Shown in pieces: positions 17,625 through 25,532 of a DNA stretch of 64,000 nucleotides. Below the pieces are notes generated by a model, which searched no databases, was not told the DNA's origin, and was given only the letters and a program-made list of their open reading frames with translations. A program made the position numbers and the translations under genes. Source of the DNA: Flavobacteriaceae bacterium (lineage in GTDB: Bacteria > Bacteroidota > Bacteroidia > Flavobacteriales > Flavobacteriaceae); the NCBI GenBank assembly GCA_002862805.1, contig PKEA01000028.1, positions 1 through 64,000 of the forward strand. Reading direction: 5' to 3'. How positions within the stretch are numbered: position 1 is the stretch's first letter; every line of letters begins with the position of its first letter.

Positions 17625-19310
17625 TTATGTATTTTGTTTATTCAATATTTTTTGAATACTTAATGATAAAATAATCGTCAACAAAGCCCCAATAAAGTTC
17701 AACCATAAGAAACTTACAATATCTAGGTAGAAAATAAAAAATATAGTAAGTTGACTAACACAAGCGGCTATAAATATTGCTTTTCCTTTTACATATTTGA
17801 TGTAAAATCCAACTAAGAATATTCCTAAAACAGTCCCGTAAAAGATAGAACCAATAATATTAACTAGTTGAATTAGGTTTTCAAATAGCGAACTTATACA
17901 CGCAAAACCAATAGCAACTAATCCCCAAAATAAAGTAAAAAATTGAGTAGCATATACATAATGCTTATCAGACTTTGTATCATTATTTCGTTTGTAAATA
18001 TCAATTGTGGTTGTGGCTGCTAATGAGTTTAAACCCGAAGCACTTGACGACATTGCTGCACTAAAAATTACAGCTAATAAAAGTCCGAGTAATCCTTTTG
18101 GTAAATAGTTAATAATAAAGTACAGAAAAACATAATCTTTATCGTTAGTTTCTGAACTACTATCAACTTTACTAATTAACTCTTTAGCATCTTCTCTTAA
18201 TTCTTTTTCTTTCTGATTTAAAACAACTATTTGTTTTTTTAAAGTTGGATTATCAAACTCATTGTATTTGAATTGTTCAATATAAATTTGATTGACTACT
18301 TTTTTTTCTTCATTTATTACTTCTAATTTTTTCTCTAGTGCTTGATACGATTCTTTATACTCTGAGTTATTTATTTTGGTAACATTTGTTGGATTAAAAT
18401 GAAGTGGCGTGCTATTGAATTGAAAAAAAACAAAAACTAAAACTCCAGTTAATAAAATGAAAAATTGCATTGGAACTTTTAGAAAACCATTCATGATTAA
18501 TCCCATTTGGCTTTCTTTGATTGATTTTCCAGATAAATAGCGACCAACTTGAGATTGATCAGTTCCAAAATATGAAAGCATTAAGAAAAATCCTCCTGTA
18601 ATTCCGCTCCAAAATGTATAACGTGTTTCTGGATTATAAGAAAAATCTAAAATATCCATTTTACCATTCGCACCAGCAATATGCAACGCAGTTGTAAAAT
18701 CTAATTCAGGTGGAAGGTAATTTAGAATTAGAAAAAAGGTAATGAACATTCCACTAATAATGACAAACATTTGCTGTTTTTGCGTCATGTTTACTGCTTT
18801 TGTTCCACCGGTAACCGTGTAAACAATAACCAATAATCCTATAACAACGTTTAATAAGGTTAAATTCCATCCTAATAATGCCGATAGTATAATTGATGGC
18901 GCATAAATAGTTAAACCAGTTCCTAAACCTCGTTGAATAAGAAATAAAATAGCTGCTAATGAACGTGTTTTAACATCAAATCGTTGTTCTAAGTATTCAT
19001 AAGCAGTATATACTTTTAACTTGTGGTAAATGGGAATAAATGTATAAGCGATTACAACCATTGCTAGTGGCAATCCAAAATAAAACTGAACAAATCCCAT
19101 TCCGTCATGATATGCCTGACCAGGAGTAGATAAAAATGTAATGGCACTGGCTTGAGTTGCCATTACAGAAATTCCTACTGTATGCCAAGGTGTTTCGTTA
19201 TTGTCTAAGATATAATCTTTTACATTAGCACTTCCTTTAGTTTTATAAGCTCCATAGATTACAATAAAAAGTAGGGTAGATGATAAAACGATCCAATCTA
19301 AATATTCCAT
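17625..19310 (-). CDS. Sodium:solute symporter (SSS family) with coiled-coil insert
   Basis: A 561-residue inner-membrane symporter of the SSS family, about 13 hydrophobic helices, using the sodium gradient to import an unknown solute. Family segments include VMATQASAITFLSTPGQAYHDG, VYTVTGGTKAVNMTQKQQM, YFGTDQSQVGRYL and FSAAMSSSASGLNSLAATTT (the sodium-site region). Unusually, residues about 308-388 form a long charged, heptad-like stretch rich in E, K, L and Q, placed between two membrane helices. The gene starts directly after the stop of a 34-residue membrane micro-protein (TAA-ATG adjacent), which in turn follows a PIG-L deacetylase gene, so uptake and deacetylation are probably linked. 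Confidence 0.92.
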   Translation of the reverse strand: MEYLDWIVLSSTLLFIVIYGAYKTKGSANVKDYILDNNETPWHTVGISVMATQASAITFLSTPGQAYHDGMGFVQFYFGLPLAMVVIAYTFIPIYHKLKVYTAYEYLEQRFDVKTRSLAAILFLIQRGLGTGLTIYAPSIILSALLGWNLTLLNVVIGLLVIVYTVTGGTKAVNMTQKQQMFVIISGMFITFFLILNYLPPELDFTTALHIAGANGKMDILDFSYNPETRYTFWSGITGGFFLMLSYFGTDQSQVGRYLSGKSIKESQMGLIMNGFLKVPMQFFILLTGVLVFVFFQFNSTPLHFNPTNVTKINNSEYKESYQALEKKLEVINEEKKVVNQIYIEQFKYNEFDNPTLKKQIVVLNQKEKELREDAKELISKVDSSSETNDKDYVFLYFIINYLPKGLLGLLLAVIFSAAMSSSASGLNSLAATTTIDIYKRNNDTKSDKHYVYATQFFTLFWGLVAIGFACISSLFENLIQLVNIIGSIFYGTVLGIFLVGFYIKYVKGKAIFIAACVSQLTIFFIFYLDIVSFLWLNFIGALLTIILSLSIQKILNKQNT

Positions 19311-19415
19311 TTATGAGAAAATTTCCATTAATAAATAAAAAAATAAAATGTATAATGCATTTAAGAGTAAAACTAAACTATAGCTTTTCTTCCATTGATG
19401 TTTTTGTTTTTCCAT
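19311..19415 (-). CDS. 34-residue single-pass membrane micro-protein
   Basis: A short reading frame too small for usual gene calls. The protein starts MEKQKHQWKKSYSLVLLLNA and ends LYILFFYLLMEIFS: a basic polar N-terminus of about 10 residues, then one transmembrane helix at about 13-33. Its stop TAA directly abuts the symporter ATG, and its ATG lies just 6 bases beyond the stop of the deacetylase gene, so it is nested in a compact operon. Position and charge pattern (positive-inside) support a real gene rather than chance; a small accessory subunit of the symporter is a reasonable guess. Confidence 0.7.
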   Translation of the reverse strand: MEKQKHQWKKSYSLVLLLNALYILFFYLLMEIFS

Positions 19416-19421
19416 ATTTTT

Positions 19422-21866
19422 TTATTCTAATGCGATTATGTTTGCCAAAAGACGATAAGCTCCACTAACTCCTTCTGGAAGTTCTCTAAAAAAGCTTAAA
19501 CCTGTATAAATATAATTTCCTTTACCATATTTTGCAATAAGTAAAGCTCCTTTTTTATTAGATTCTCCATCATCATGAGAAGCTAAAATAGGAATAAATT
19601 CGTTACTCCAATCGGATGGATAATATAAACCTTGTTCTTGTACCCAATTTTTAAAATCTTCAATAGTGATTTTATTAGGTTTATTTAATACTTGATGATT
19701 TTTGCTTAAAAAAGTAACAGGCGCATTTTCATTGGTAACTCTATCTCTTGAAAGTTTTAATTCAAATGGTGCTATTTCATTGGTAACTAAGTTGTTAGTA
19801 GTGTTGTATTGAACAATTAAATTTCCACCATTTTCAACATAATCAAATAAAACTTTGTTCTTGTATTTCAATTCTTCAACAACATTAAAAGCTCTAATTC
19901 CAAGAATAACAGCATCAAATTTTTGTAAATTTTCTAGGGTTAATTCATTTGGATCTAAATAGGTAATATTAAAATCTAAATTTTCTAAATTTTTACCAAC
20001 TTCATCACCAGCACCCATTAAATAACCAATGTTTTTTCCTTTGGTTTGAATGTTTAAACGAACGATTTTTGCTTCTGAATTTTCAAGAATTGTTTGCTTT
20101 GGAATATGAGCATAATCAATTTGAACTAATTCTTTTGTAAACTCTTTACTGTTACTATTTGCAATAATATTCAACGTTGAAGTGATTTCTTTTTCAGAAG
20201 GTGTAATCGTAAAAACAACCGTTTGCTCTTCGTTTTTAGTAGTTATTGTAAACGGAATTTGTTTTGGTAAAATAGTCCAATTGTCATCCGCTTGAAGTGT
20301 TACAAAACCAGATACATTATCTTTGTGAGCTTTAATTTTTACTTTAAATGCTTTAGGTTGATTCGAATTAAAAATAGCAACTTTATTCATCGCTTCAGTA
20401 GTTACTTCTGGTAAAATTGTAAAAGGCATGAATGTTTCACCGTTTTCAGGCATGTTCTTTTTGTAGACTAAATTTTTTACAAATTCTATAATTTCTCCTT
20501 CAATTTCTAGTTTAAAAATAACGGGATATTGTAATTCTTCTTGAGGCAAAATACGAATGGATTTATTGCTCACAGAGTACATTCCTACAGTTGCTTTTTC
20601 CTTTAGCCAAAATAAATTGGAGTAATCATAATTGCTTGGAACATTTACTTTATCAATAGAAAAACTAAAGTTGGTATTGTTTTTTATACTTTCATTTTTT
20701 ACAATTTCATTCGTATTAAATACATTTACTGAAATTAATTTTACTTGAGTATTACTTCTATTTGTAGCTTCAATATTTATGGAAAAATTTTCTGATTTGG
20801 TAACCGATTCTTGATTACTAACCGCTTCCAAGTATAACCCGCTACAAGCTTCTATAATTGCTAATATTTGATTTTGTTTGATTGTTTTCCAATGATTGTC
20901 TTTTAAATTTGAAATTAATCGATATGCTTTTATAAGCTCAGGAATATGAACAGATGGATTATTAAAATTGAAATTTTCTTGCACTTTATTCAAAATGGCT
21001 CCAATTTCTTTTCCACCTTCAACACGATTCCAAGAAGTATCAATTCCTTCAAAAATATTTCCAGAAGTTGGCATTTCGCCTTTTAAAAGTTCTAAATATT
21101 CGGTTTCACTACCGCGAGAACCTGTTGTTCCAAAACCTTGACATTTATGCTGACTTCTGCTTAAAGCTGCAATTTCATAATTACTTAATCCTTTTGAAGC
21201 AAAATAAACATTGGCATCTATAGCAAGTAATTTAGATTTGTCGGCTTTATCAAATTTTTCTTGACTTCCGTAAAACCACCACGATGTGTTGAAGAAAACT
21301 CTTTTAGGTTTTGTTTTTAATACTTCATAAGCTTCTAGACTTAAAATTGCCGATGCGGTATGATGTCCGTGAGTTGTTCCCGGAGTTCTGTGATTAAATC
21401 GATTGATGATAATATCAGGTTGAAAGGTTTCAATAGTTTGAATAACATCTTCTAAAACCTCTTTTTTGTTCCAAATGGTAAACGTTTCATTTGGTTCTTT
21501 AGAATAACCAAAATCATTGGCTCTTGTAAAAAATTGCTTTCCACCGTCAATTCTTCTGGCAGCTAATAATTCTTGAGTTCGAATTGCCCCTAATTTTTCT
21601 CTTAATTCATTTCCAATTAAGTTTTGTCCGCCATCTCCTCTTGTTAAAGATAAATAAGCCGTTTCCGCATGATAATAATTAGAAAAATAAGAAATTAACT
21701 TAGTGTTTTCATCATCAGGATGTGCAGCAACGTATAGTACTTTACCAAGAAAATTAAGTTTTTCAATTTGGTGGTATATTTCGTTTGAATTTAACTTTTT
21801 TGGAGCTTGAGAAAAGCCATTAAATCCAATAAATAAGAGTAGAGTTAGAGTAATATTTTTAATCAT
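19422..21866 (-). CDS. Secreted PIG-L family deacetylase, large form
   Basis: An 814-residue exported zinc-dependent N-acetyl-sugar deacetylase of the PIG-L/LmbE family. I choose the start at 21866, not an in-frame ATG at 21935, because it begins a good signal peptide (MIKNITLTLLLFIGFNGFSQ) and the longer version reads through the terminator of the upstream gene. The metal site HPDDEN is at 49-54, the second histidine motif HGHH near 164-166. A beta-rich middle follows, then a C-terminal domain (KNIGYLMGAGDEVGKNL...FDAVILGIRAFNV...YVENGGNLIVQYNTT) like a class I glutamine amidotransferase fold. It probably frees an amine from an acetylated glycan or glycoconjugate before uptake by the adjacent symporter; the substrate is unknown. 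Confidence 0.88.
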   Translation of the reverse strand: MIKNITLTLLLFIGFNGFSQAPKKLNSNEIYHQIEKLNFLGKVLYVAAHPDDENTKLISYFSNYYHAETAYLSLTRGDGGQNLIGNELREKLGAIRTQELLAARRIDGGKQFFTRANDFGYSKEPNETFTIWNKKEVLEDVIQTIETFQPDIIINRFNHRTPGTTHGHHTASAILSLEAYEVLKTKPKRVFFNTSWWFYGSQEKFDKADKSKLLAIDANVYFASKGLSNYEIAALSRSQHKCQGFGTTGSRGSETEYLELLKGEMPTSGNIFEGIDTSWNRVEGGKEIGAILNKVQENFNFNNPSVHIPELIKAYRLISNLKDNHWKTIKQNQILAIIEACSGLYLEAVSNQESVTKSENFSINIEATNRSNTQVKLISVNVFNTNEIVKNESIKNNTNFSFSIDKVNVPSNYDYSNLFWLKEKATVGMYSVSNKSIRILPQEELQYPVIFKLEIEGEIIEFVKNLVYKKNMPENGETFMPFTILPEVTTEAMNKVAIFNSNQPKAFKVKIKAHKDNVSGFVTLQADDNWTILPKQIPFTITTKNEEQTVVFTITPSEKEITSTLNIIANSNSKEFTKELVQIDYAHIPKQTILENSEAKIVRLNIQTKGKNIGYLMGAGDEVGKNLENLDFNITYLDPNELTLENLQKFDAVILGIRAFNVVEELKYKNKVLFDYVENGGNLIVQYNTTNNLVTNEIAPFELKLSRDRVTNENAPVTFLSKNHQVLNKPNKITIEDFKNWVQEQGLYYPSDWSNEFIPILASHDDGESNKKGALLIAKYGKGNYIYTGLSFFRELPEGVSGAYRLLANIIALE

Positions 21867-21900
21867 ATTTTTTTTATTATTTTCAAAAATAAGGAAATAA

Positions 21901-21930
21901 AAAAAAGGAAGCTTTTTCAGCCTCCTTTTT
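21901..21930 (-). terminator. Terminator between mscS-type gene and PIG-L gene
   Basis: AAAAAAGGAAGC and GCCTCCTTTTT form a stem with one mismatch and a TTTTTCA loop. It lies 24 bases downstream of the mechanosensitive channel stop and inside the would-be long start of the deacetylase, supporting the later start. Confidence 0.7.
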
Positions 21931-21953
21931 AACATTTTTTTAGTGAATGATTG

Positions 21954-22496
21954 TTAATCTGTAAATTCATGAAAACTTCTTTCTGCTTTAACAACAGAAA
22001 TTCCTTTTTGCATTAACAAATTATTTGGATAAGTAATTAATTCACCTTCTGTTGTTTTTAATAATATATAAAAAGCTTTGATGTCTTCAATTTCTCCTTT
22101 TACAGGAAAATCTTTATCGTGAATTTCTATAATATCACCAATTTTAAATGGATATGAAAAAAACAATATTACACCTGCAGTAATATTACTTAGAATTGAC
22201 CATTGTGCAAATGCTGCAACTCCTACAACTGTAAAAATAGAGGAAACAAATAAAAATATTTGATCTTTTTTAACTCCCCAAATTATAATAATGGATAAGA
22301 ATGTTAAAATTCCCAGAAGTATGTTTATGTATTTTATTACCAAATTGGTCCTATGTTCAATGGTTTCATGTAAAGAAGCATATTTTCTAATTGATTTAGC
22401 GATTATTGTTTTTAAAATAAATGCCAATAATATTATACTAAAAGTTAATATTTCTTCGTGTAAATACTGGTTTTCAATTAGTTTAAACATACTCAA
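21954..22496 (-). CDS. Small MscS-type mechanosensitive channel
   Basis: A 180-residue MscS-family channel. Three hydrophobic helices lie at about 17-35, 53-75 and 80-115, the last with the small-residue pore-helix pattern FTVVGVAAFAQWSILSNITAGVILFFSYPFKIGD, followed by the beta domain (IIEIHDKDFPVKGEIEDIKAFYILLKTTEGELITYPNNLLMQKGI), which ends early. It is shorter than E. coli MscS (286 residues): the C-terminal cytoplasmic alpha/beta cage is missing. Such forms may act as small osmotic valves. It overlaps maf by 14 bases and ends at a terminator. Confidence 0.88.
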   Translation of the reverse strand: MSMFKLIENQYLHEEILTFSIILLAFILKTIIAKSIRKYASLHETIEHRTNLVIKYINILLGILTFLSIIIIWGVKKDQIFLFVSSIFTVVGVAAFAQWSILSNITAGVILFFSYPFKIGDIIEIHDKDFPVKGEIEDIKAFYILLKTTEGELITYPNNLLMQKGISVVKAERSFHEFTD

Positions 22497-23064
22497 TTAA
22501 TTTATCATATACTTTATCTACTGGCATTCCTACAACATTAGGGTATGAACCTTCAATTTTTGAAATAGCTATTAAACCAATCCATTCTTGAATTCCGTAA
22601 GAACCAGCCTTGTCAAAAGGTTTGTAATTGTCTAAATAATAAGTAATTGCTTCATCTGAAATTGCTTTGAAAGTAACTTTCGTAATTTCGAAAATAGTAT
22701 CAGTTTTTGCATTTGTCTTAAAGCATACAGAAGTAATTACTTCATGTGTTTTATTAGACATTGACCGTAACATTTCAAACGCATCTTGGTTATCTTTTGG
22801 TTTACCCAAAGCTTTTCCTTCATGCCAAACAATGGTATCGCTCGTAATTAGAATGTCATTTACATTTAAATTGGTAAAAGCTGCTGCTTTTAATTCGGCT
22901 AAAAAATTTGTTATTTCTTCTGCTTTTAAATGATTTGGATATACTTCTTCTACTTCTTTTAATTGAATAGTGAAATCAATATCCAATTCTTTGAAATACT
23001 GTTGTCTTCTAGGTGAACCCGAAGCTAAGATGATGTTTTTATGTTGTAGTTTATTTCTAAGCAT
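22483..23064 (-). CDS. maf: Maf-family nucleoside triphosphate pyrophosphatase
   Basis: Hydrolyses non-standard or excess nucleoside triphosphates (Maf proteins act on dTTP/UTP or modified nucleotides) to monophosphates in the cytoplasm. The 193-residue protein has the N-terminal LASGSPRRQQYFKEL signature, the ADTIV-like segment (here ITSDTIVWHEGKALGKPKD) and the C-terminal DKAGSYGIQEWIGLIAISKIEGSYPNVVGMPV. It overlaps ubiA-type gene 23057 by 8 bases and mscS-type gene by 14 bases, implying coupled translation. Confidence 0.95.
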   Translation of the reverse strand: MLRNKLQHKNIILASGSPRRQQYFKELDIDFTIQLKEVEEVYPNHLKAEEITNFLAELKAAAFTNLNVNDILITSDTIVWHEGKALGKPKDNQDAFEMLRSMSNKTHEVITSVCFKTNAKTDTIFEITKVTFKAISDEAITYYLDNYKPFDKAGSYGIQEWIGLIAISKIEGSYPNVVGMPVDKVYDKLIEYV

Positions 23065-23977
23065 TTGTCAAACAATAATTTACGATTAGAATTGAGATGA
23101 TTCCGAAAAATAAAATCACTTTTAAAACGGTACTTAAATGATGAAAATCTGCTTTTGTTTTTGCTGTTAAAACTTTAATTGCAAAATAGAGTAGAGGCCC
23201 AACAATTAATAGCAATGCATAATATAAAACATAATCAAATTGTAATAAATTTTGGTTTAAATAATAAAGAAATAAACCAATTGAAGCAATAGCAACTGCA
23301 AAAAGTACTTTTGTTGTTTTATTTATTCCTAAAAAAATTGCTAATGAATTAACTCCTGAAGCTTTATCGCCATCCATATCTTCTAAATCTTTAACAATTT
23401 CTCTAATCATGTTAATAATGAAAGCGAAAATGGCATAGTCTAATAATATACGAAATACTCCACTCATTTGTTCCTGATTTCCATCGTGAATAGCAGGAAA
23501 CAAGTCGAACATTCCAAGTATTAATAAACTTAATGATAAAATGACTGAAACTACAACATTTCCAACTAGAACAATATGTTTTAAACTTGTTGAATAAATG
23601 TATAATAAAGCAGCAATTAAGATGAAAATGGTAGCAAAACTTGGTTTTCCAATGATATTTGAAAGATAAAACCCAATTCCAACTCCTATTAAGTTAAAAA
23701 CTACATATAAATTATAAGCCATTGCTTCTGAAATAGAAACACCTACAATTCTCGACTTTGGCTTTGCAATTGCATCATTCTCTTGATCTAAAATATTATT
23801 GATAATATAACCTGCTGCTGCAATACATACAGTTGATAGTACTAAAAGTGCAAATTGAAAATCACTTAAGGATAAATAGTTTTCGGTAATTTTTTTTAAA
23901 AAACCATACCTGAAAACGATTTGCATAAAAGCAATCATCAATAGGTTTTGTATGCGTATCAGTTTTAATATTTTCAT
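23057..23977 (-). CDS. UbiA family prenyltransferase
   Basis: A 306-residue inner-membrane prenyltransferase with about nine helices. The two aspartate-rich motifs are present: NNILDQENDAIAKPKSR (about 60-76) and DLEDMDGDKASGVNSLAI (about 198-215), which bind the prenyl diphosphate with magnesium. In Bacteroidota such genes are often labelled geranylgeranylglycerol-phosphate geranylgeranyltransferase, but menaquinone- or other lipid-related substrates cannot be excluded. It overlaps maf by 8 bases and is preceded by the heptamer repeat array at 24010-24123. Confidence 0.87.
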   Translation of the reverse strand: MKILKLIRIQNLLMIAFMQIVFRYGFLKKITENYLSLSDFQFALLVLSTVCIAAAGYIINNILDQENDAIAKPKSRIVGVSISEAMAYNLYVVFNLIGVGIGFYLSNIIGKPSFATIFILIAALLYIYSTSLKHIVLVGNVVVSVILSLSLLILGMFDLFPAIHDGNQEQMSGVFRILLDYAIFAFIINMIREIVKDLEDMDGDKASGVNSLAIFLGINKTTKVLFAVAIASIGLFLYYLNQNLLQFDYVLYYALLLIVGPLLYFAIKVLTAKTKADFHHLSTVLKVILFFGIISILIVNYCLTNA

Positions 23978-24009
23978 TTTTATATTTTAATTTTCTTAAA
24001 GTCTATTTT

Positions 24010-24123
24010 CACTAATCACTAATCACTAATCACTAATCACTAATCACTAATCACTAATCACTAATCACTAATCACTAATCACTAATCACTAATCACTAAT
24101 CACTAATCACTAATCACTAATCA
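24010..24123. repeat. Heptamer tandem repeat (CACTAAT), about 16 copies
   Basis: A 114-base array of perfectly repeated CACTAAT (minus strand ATTAGTG) fills the gap between the ubiA-type gene and the KdsC-like gene. The TAG stop of the KdsC-like gene (24117-24119) and its last codons lie in the array. All copies look identical, so it is probably young and copy-number variable. Confidence 0.97.
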
Positions 24124-24644
24124 TATTTAGCATCAAAATGCGACATCCATTTTCCTTGAACTTTCATTACTTGTTCTATAACATCTCTTACACAACCTTT
24201 TCCGCCATCGATATGCGAAATATAAGTGCTTATCTCTTTAATTTCTGGCGCTGCGTTTTGCGGACAAGTGGGTAAACCTACTAATTTCATCACGTGAAAA
24301 TCGGGAATATCATCACCCATATATAACACTTGTTCTGGTTTAATATTGTAAACATCTATAAACTCTTCAAATGTTTCTACTTTATTTGGAACACCAAGAT
24401 GAATATCGGTAATTCCTAAATTGCGTAAACGAACACGAACACCTTCGTTGCTTCCGCCAGAAATAATACAAACGGTATAACCATTTTCTACAGCGGCTTT
24501 CATTGCATAACCATCACGAATATTCATATGCCGAAGCATTTCTCCCGTTCCAGTTACGTGTATGGTTCCATCGGTTAAAACTCCGTCTACATCTAAAATA
24601 AATGTAGTAATGTTGTTCATTAATTCTTTATAGCTTTTTGACAT
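24117..24644 (-). CDS. kdsC: KdsC-like HAD phosphatase (KDO 8-phosphate phosphatase family)
   Basis: A 175-residue haloacid dehalogenase-type phosphatase of the YrbI/KdsC group, which removes phosphate from KDO 8-phosphate in lipopolysaccharide core synthesis. Motif I is ILDVDGVLTDG with D18 (nucleophile) and D20; motif II is IISGGSN; the late motif is YMGDDIPDFHVMK. No cap domain, as in KdsC tetramers. A start at residue 9 (MNNITTF) is possible. It overlaps the DUF2520 gene by 17 bases. The stop codon is formed by the heptamer array, so copy loss there could alter the C-terminus. Confidence 0.88.
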   Translation of the reverse strand: MSKSYKELMNNITTFILDVDGVLTDGTIHVTGTGEMLRHMNIRDGYAMKAAVENGYTVCIISGGSNEGVRVRLRNLGITDIHLGVPNKVETFEEFIDVYNIKPEQVLYMGDDIPDFHVMKLVGLPTCPQNAAPEIKEISTYISHIDGGKGCVRDVIEQVMKVQGKWMSHFDAKYD

Positions 24645-25386
24645 TTTGTATCGATTGTGTTAATAGTTTATAAAGCTCTTGATAATTAGATTCTTGTAAA
24701 AATTCAAGATGCTTGTTAATTGTTTTGGTATCGTTTCGAAAAGCCGGACCCGTTTGTGCTTCTTCTGGTGTTAAAGTACTTATTTTTTGTGCTGTTTCCA
24801 TAATTAAAGGTTGTAAAACTTCAAATGGAACATTATGTTCTTCACAAATTTGGTTTCCAATGGCGTACATATGATTTACAAAATTACAGACAAAAACGGC
24901 TGCAACATGAAGGCTTTTACGCTGTTCTGAAGAAATAGCAAATACTTTTTGTGAAAGAATTTGCGCTACGTTTTCCAATGTTTTAAAATCTTCCTTATTT
25001 TCTGCTTCTAAACAAATGGGAATAGAAGTGAAGTCGATTTCCTTGTCTTTTGAAAAAGTTTGCAACGGATAAAAAACACCTTTTCTATTTTTAGAATCTA
25101 AAACAGAAAGTTCAGAAGTTCCAGAAGTGTGTACCACTAATCTATTGGTAAACGGAAGATTATTTGAAACTTCTGCAATAGCATTATCCAAAACTGAAAT
25201 AATATACACATCTGCGTCTTTAATGTCGTTATAATTGCACGTTATTTTATCTTCAGCAATTAAATGAAGTACACTTTCCTTATTACGAGCAAAAACCTGA
25301 ACCAAATTTACATTTACAGCAGTTTGCATCACTTTAATTAAGTGTTGCGCAACATTTCCACTGCCAATAATGACGACTTTAATCAT
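24628..25386 (-). CDS. Rossmann-fold DUF2520 protein
   Basis: A 252-residue protein with an N-terminal Rossmann dinucleotide-binding domain (VVIIGSGNVAQHLIKVM, residues 3-19; NADP- or F420-reductase-like) and a C-terminal helical DUF2520 domain (from about 125, with SEQRKSLHVAAVFVCNFVNHMYAIG). It resembles ketopantoate/proline-type reductases in overall layout but its reaction is unknown. It overlaps the KdsC-like gene by 17 bases and probably opens the KdsC-UbiA-Maf-MscS transcript. Confidence 0.87.
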   Translation of the reverse strand: MIKVVIIGSGNVAQHLIKVMQTAVNVNLVQVFARNKESVLHLIAEDKITCNYNDIKDADVYIISVLDNAIAEVSNNLPFTNRLVVHTSGTSELSVLDSKNRKGVFYPLQTFSKDKEIDFTSIPICLEAENKEDFKTLENVAQILSQKVFAISSEQRKSLHVAAVFVCNFVNHMYAIGNQICEEHNVPFEVLQPLIMETAQKISTLTPEEAQTGPAFRNDTKTINKHLEFLQESNYQELYKLLTQSIQNVKKL

Positions 25387-25425
25387 GGTGCTAAAATAGT
25401 GAATTTTAATTTTATTTTAATGAAA

Positions 25426-25457
25426 AAACCAACAGGTTTTGGAAACCTGCTGGGTTT
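25426..25457. repeat. Palindromic dispersed repeat (AACAGGTTT/AAACCTG)
   Basis: AAACCAACAGGTTT (25426-25439) pairs with AAACCTGCTGGGTTT (25443-25457) with small mismatches. It lies between divergent genes, where a terminator has no job, so it looks like a dispersed palindrome rather than a transcription stop. Confidence 0.6.
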
Positions 25458-25532
25458 AATTATTTTAAGAAAATATTTATAAAATATTTCTTTGTTACCA
25501 TTTTTTTTTTTTCTTTACCAAAATTTTTTATT

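Noticed and set aside
21867-21935. N-terminal extension of the PIG-L deacetylase
   Set aside because: The extension crosses the upstream gene's terminator and would bury the signal peptide.
24010-24123. Possible CRISPR array
   Set aside because: Unit is 7 bases with no spacers; it is a simple tandem repeat.
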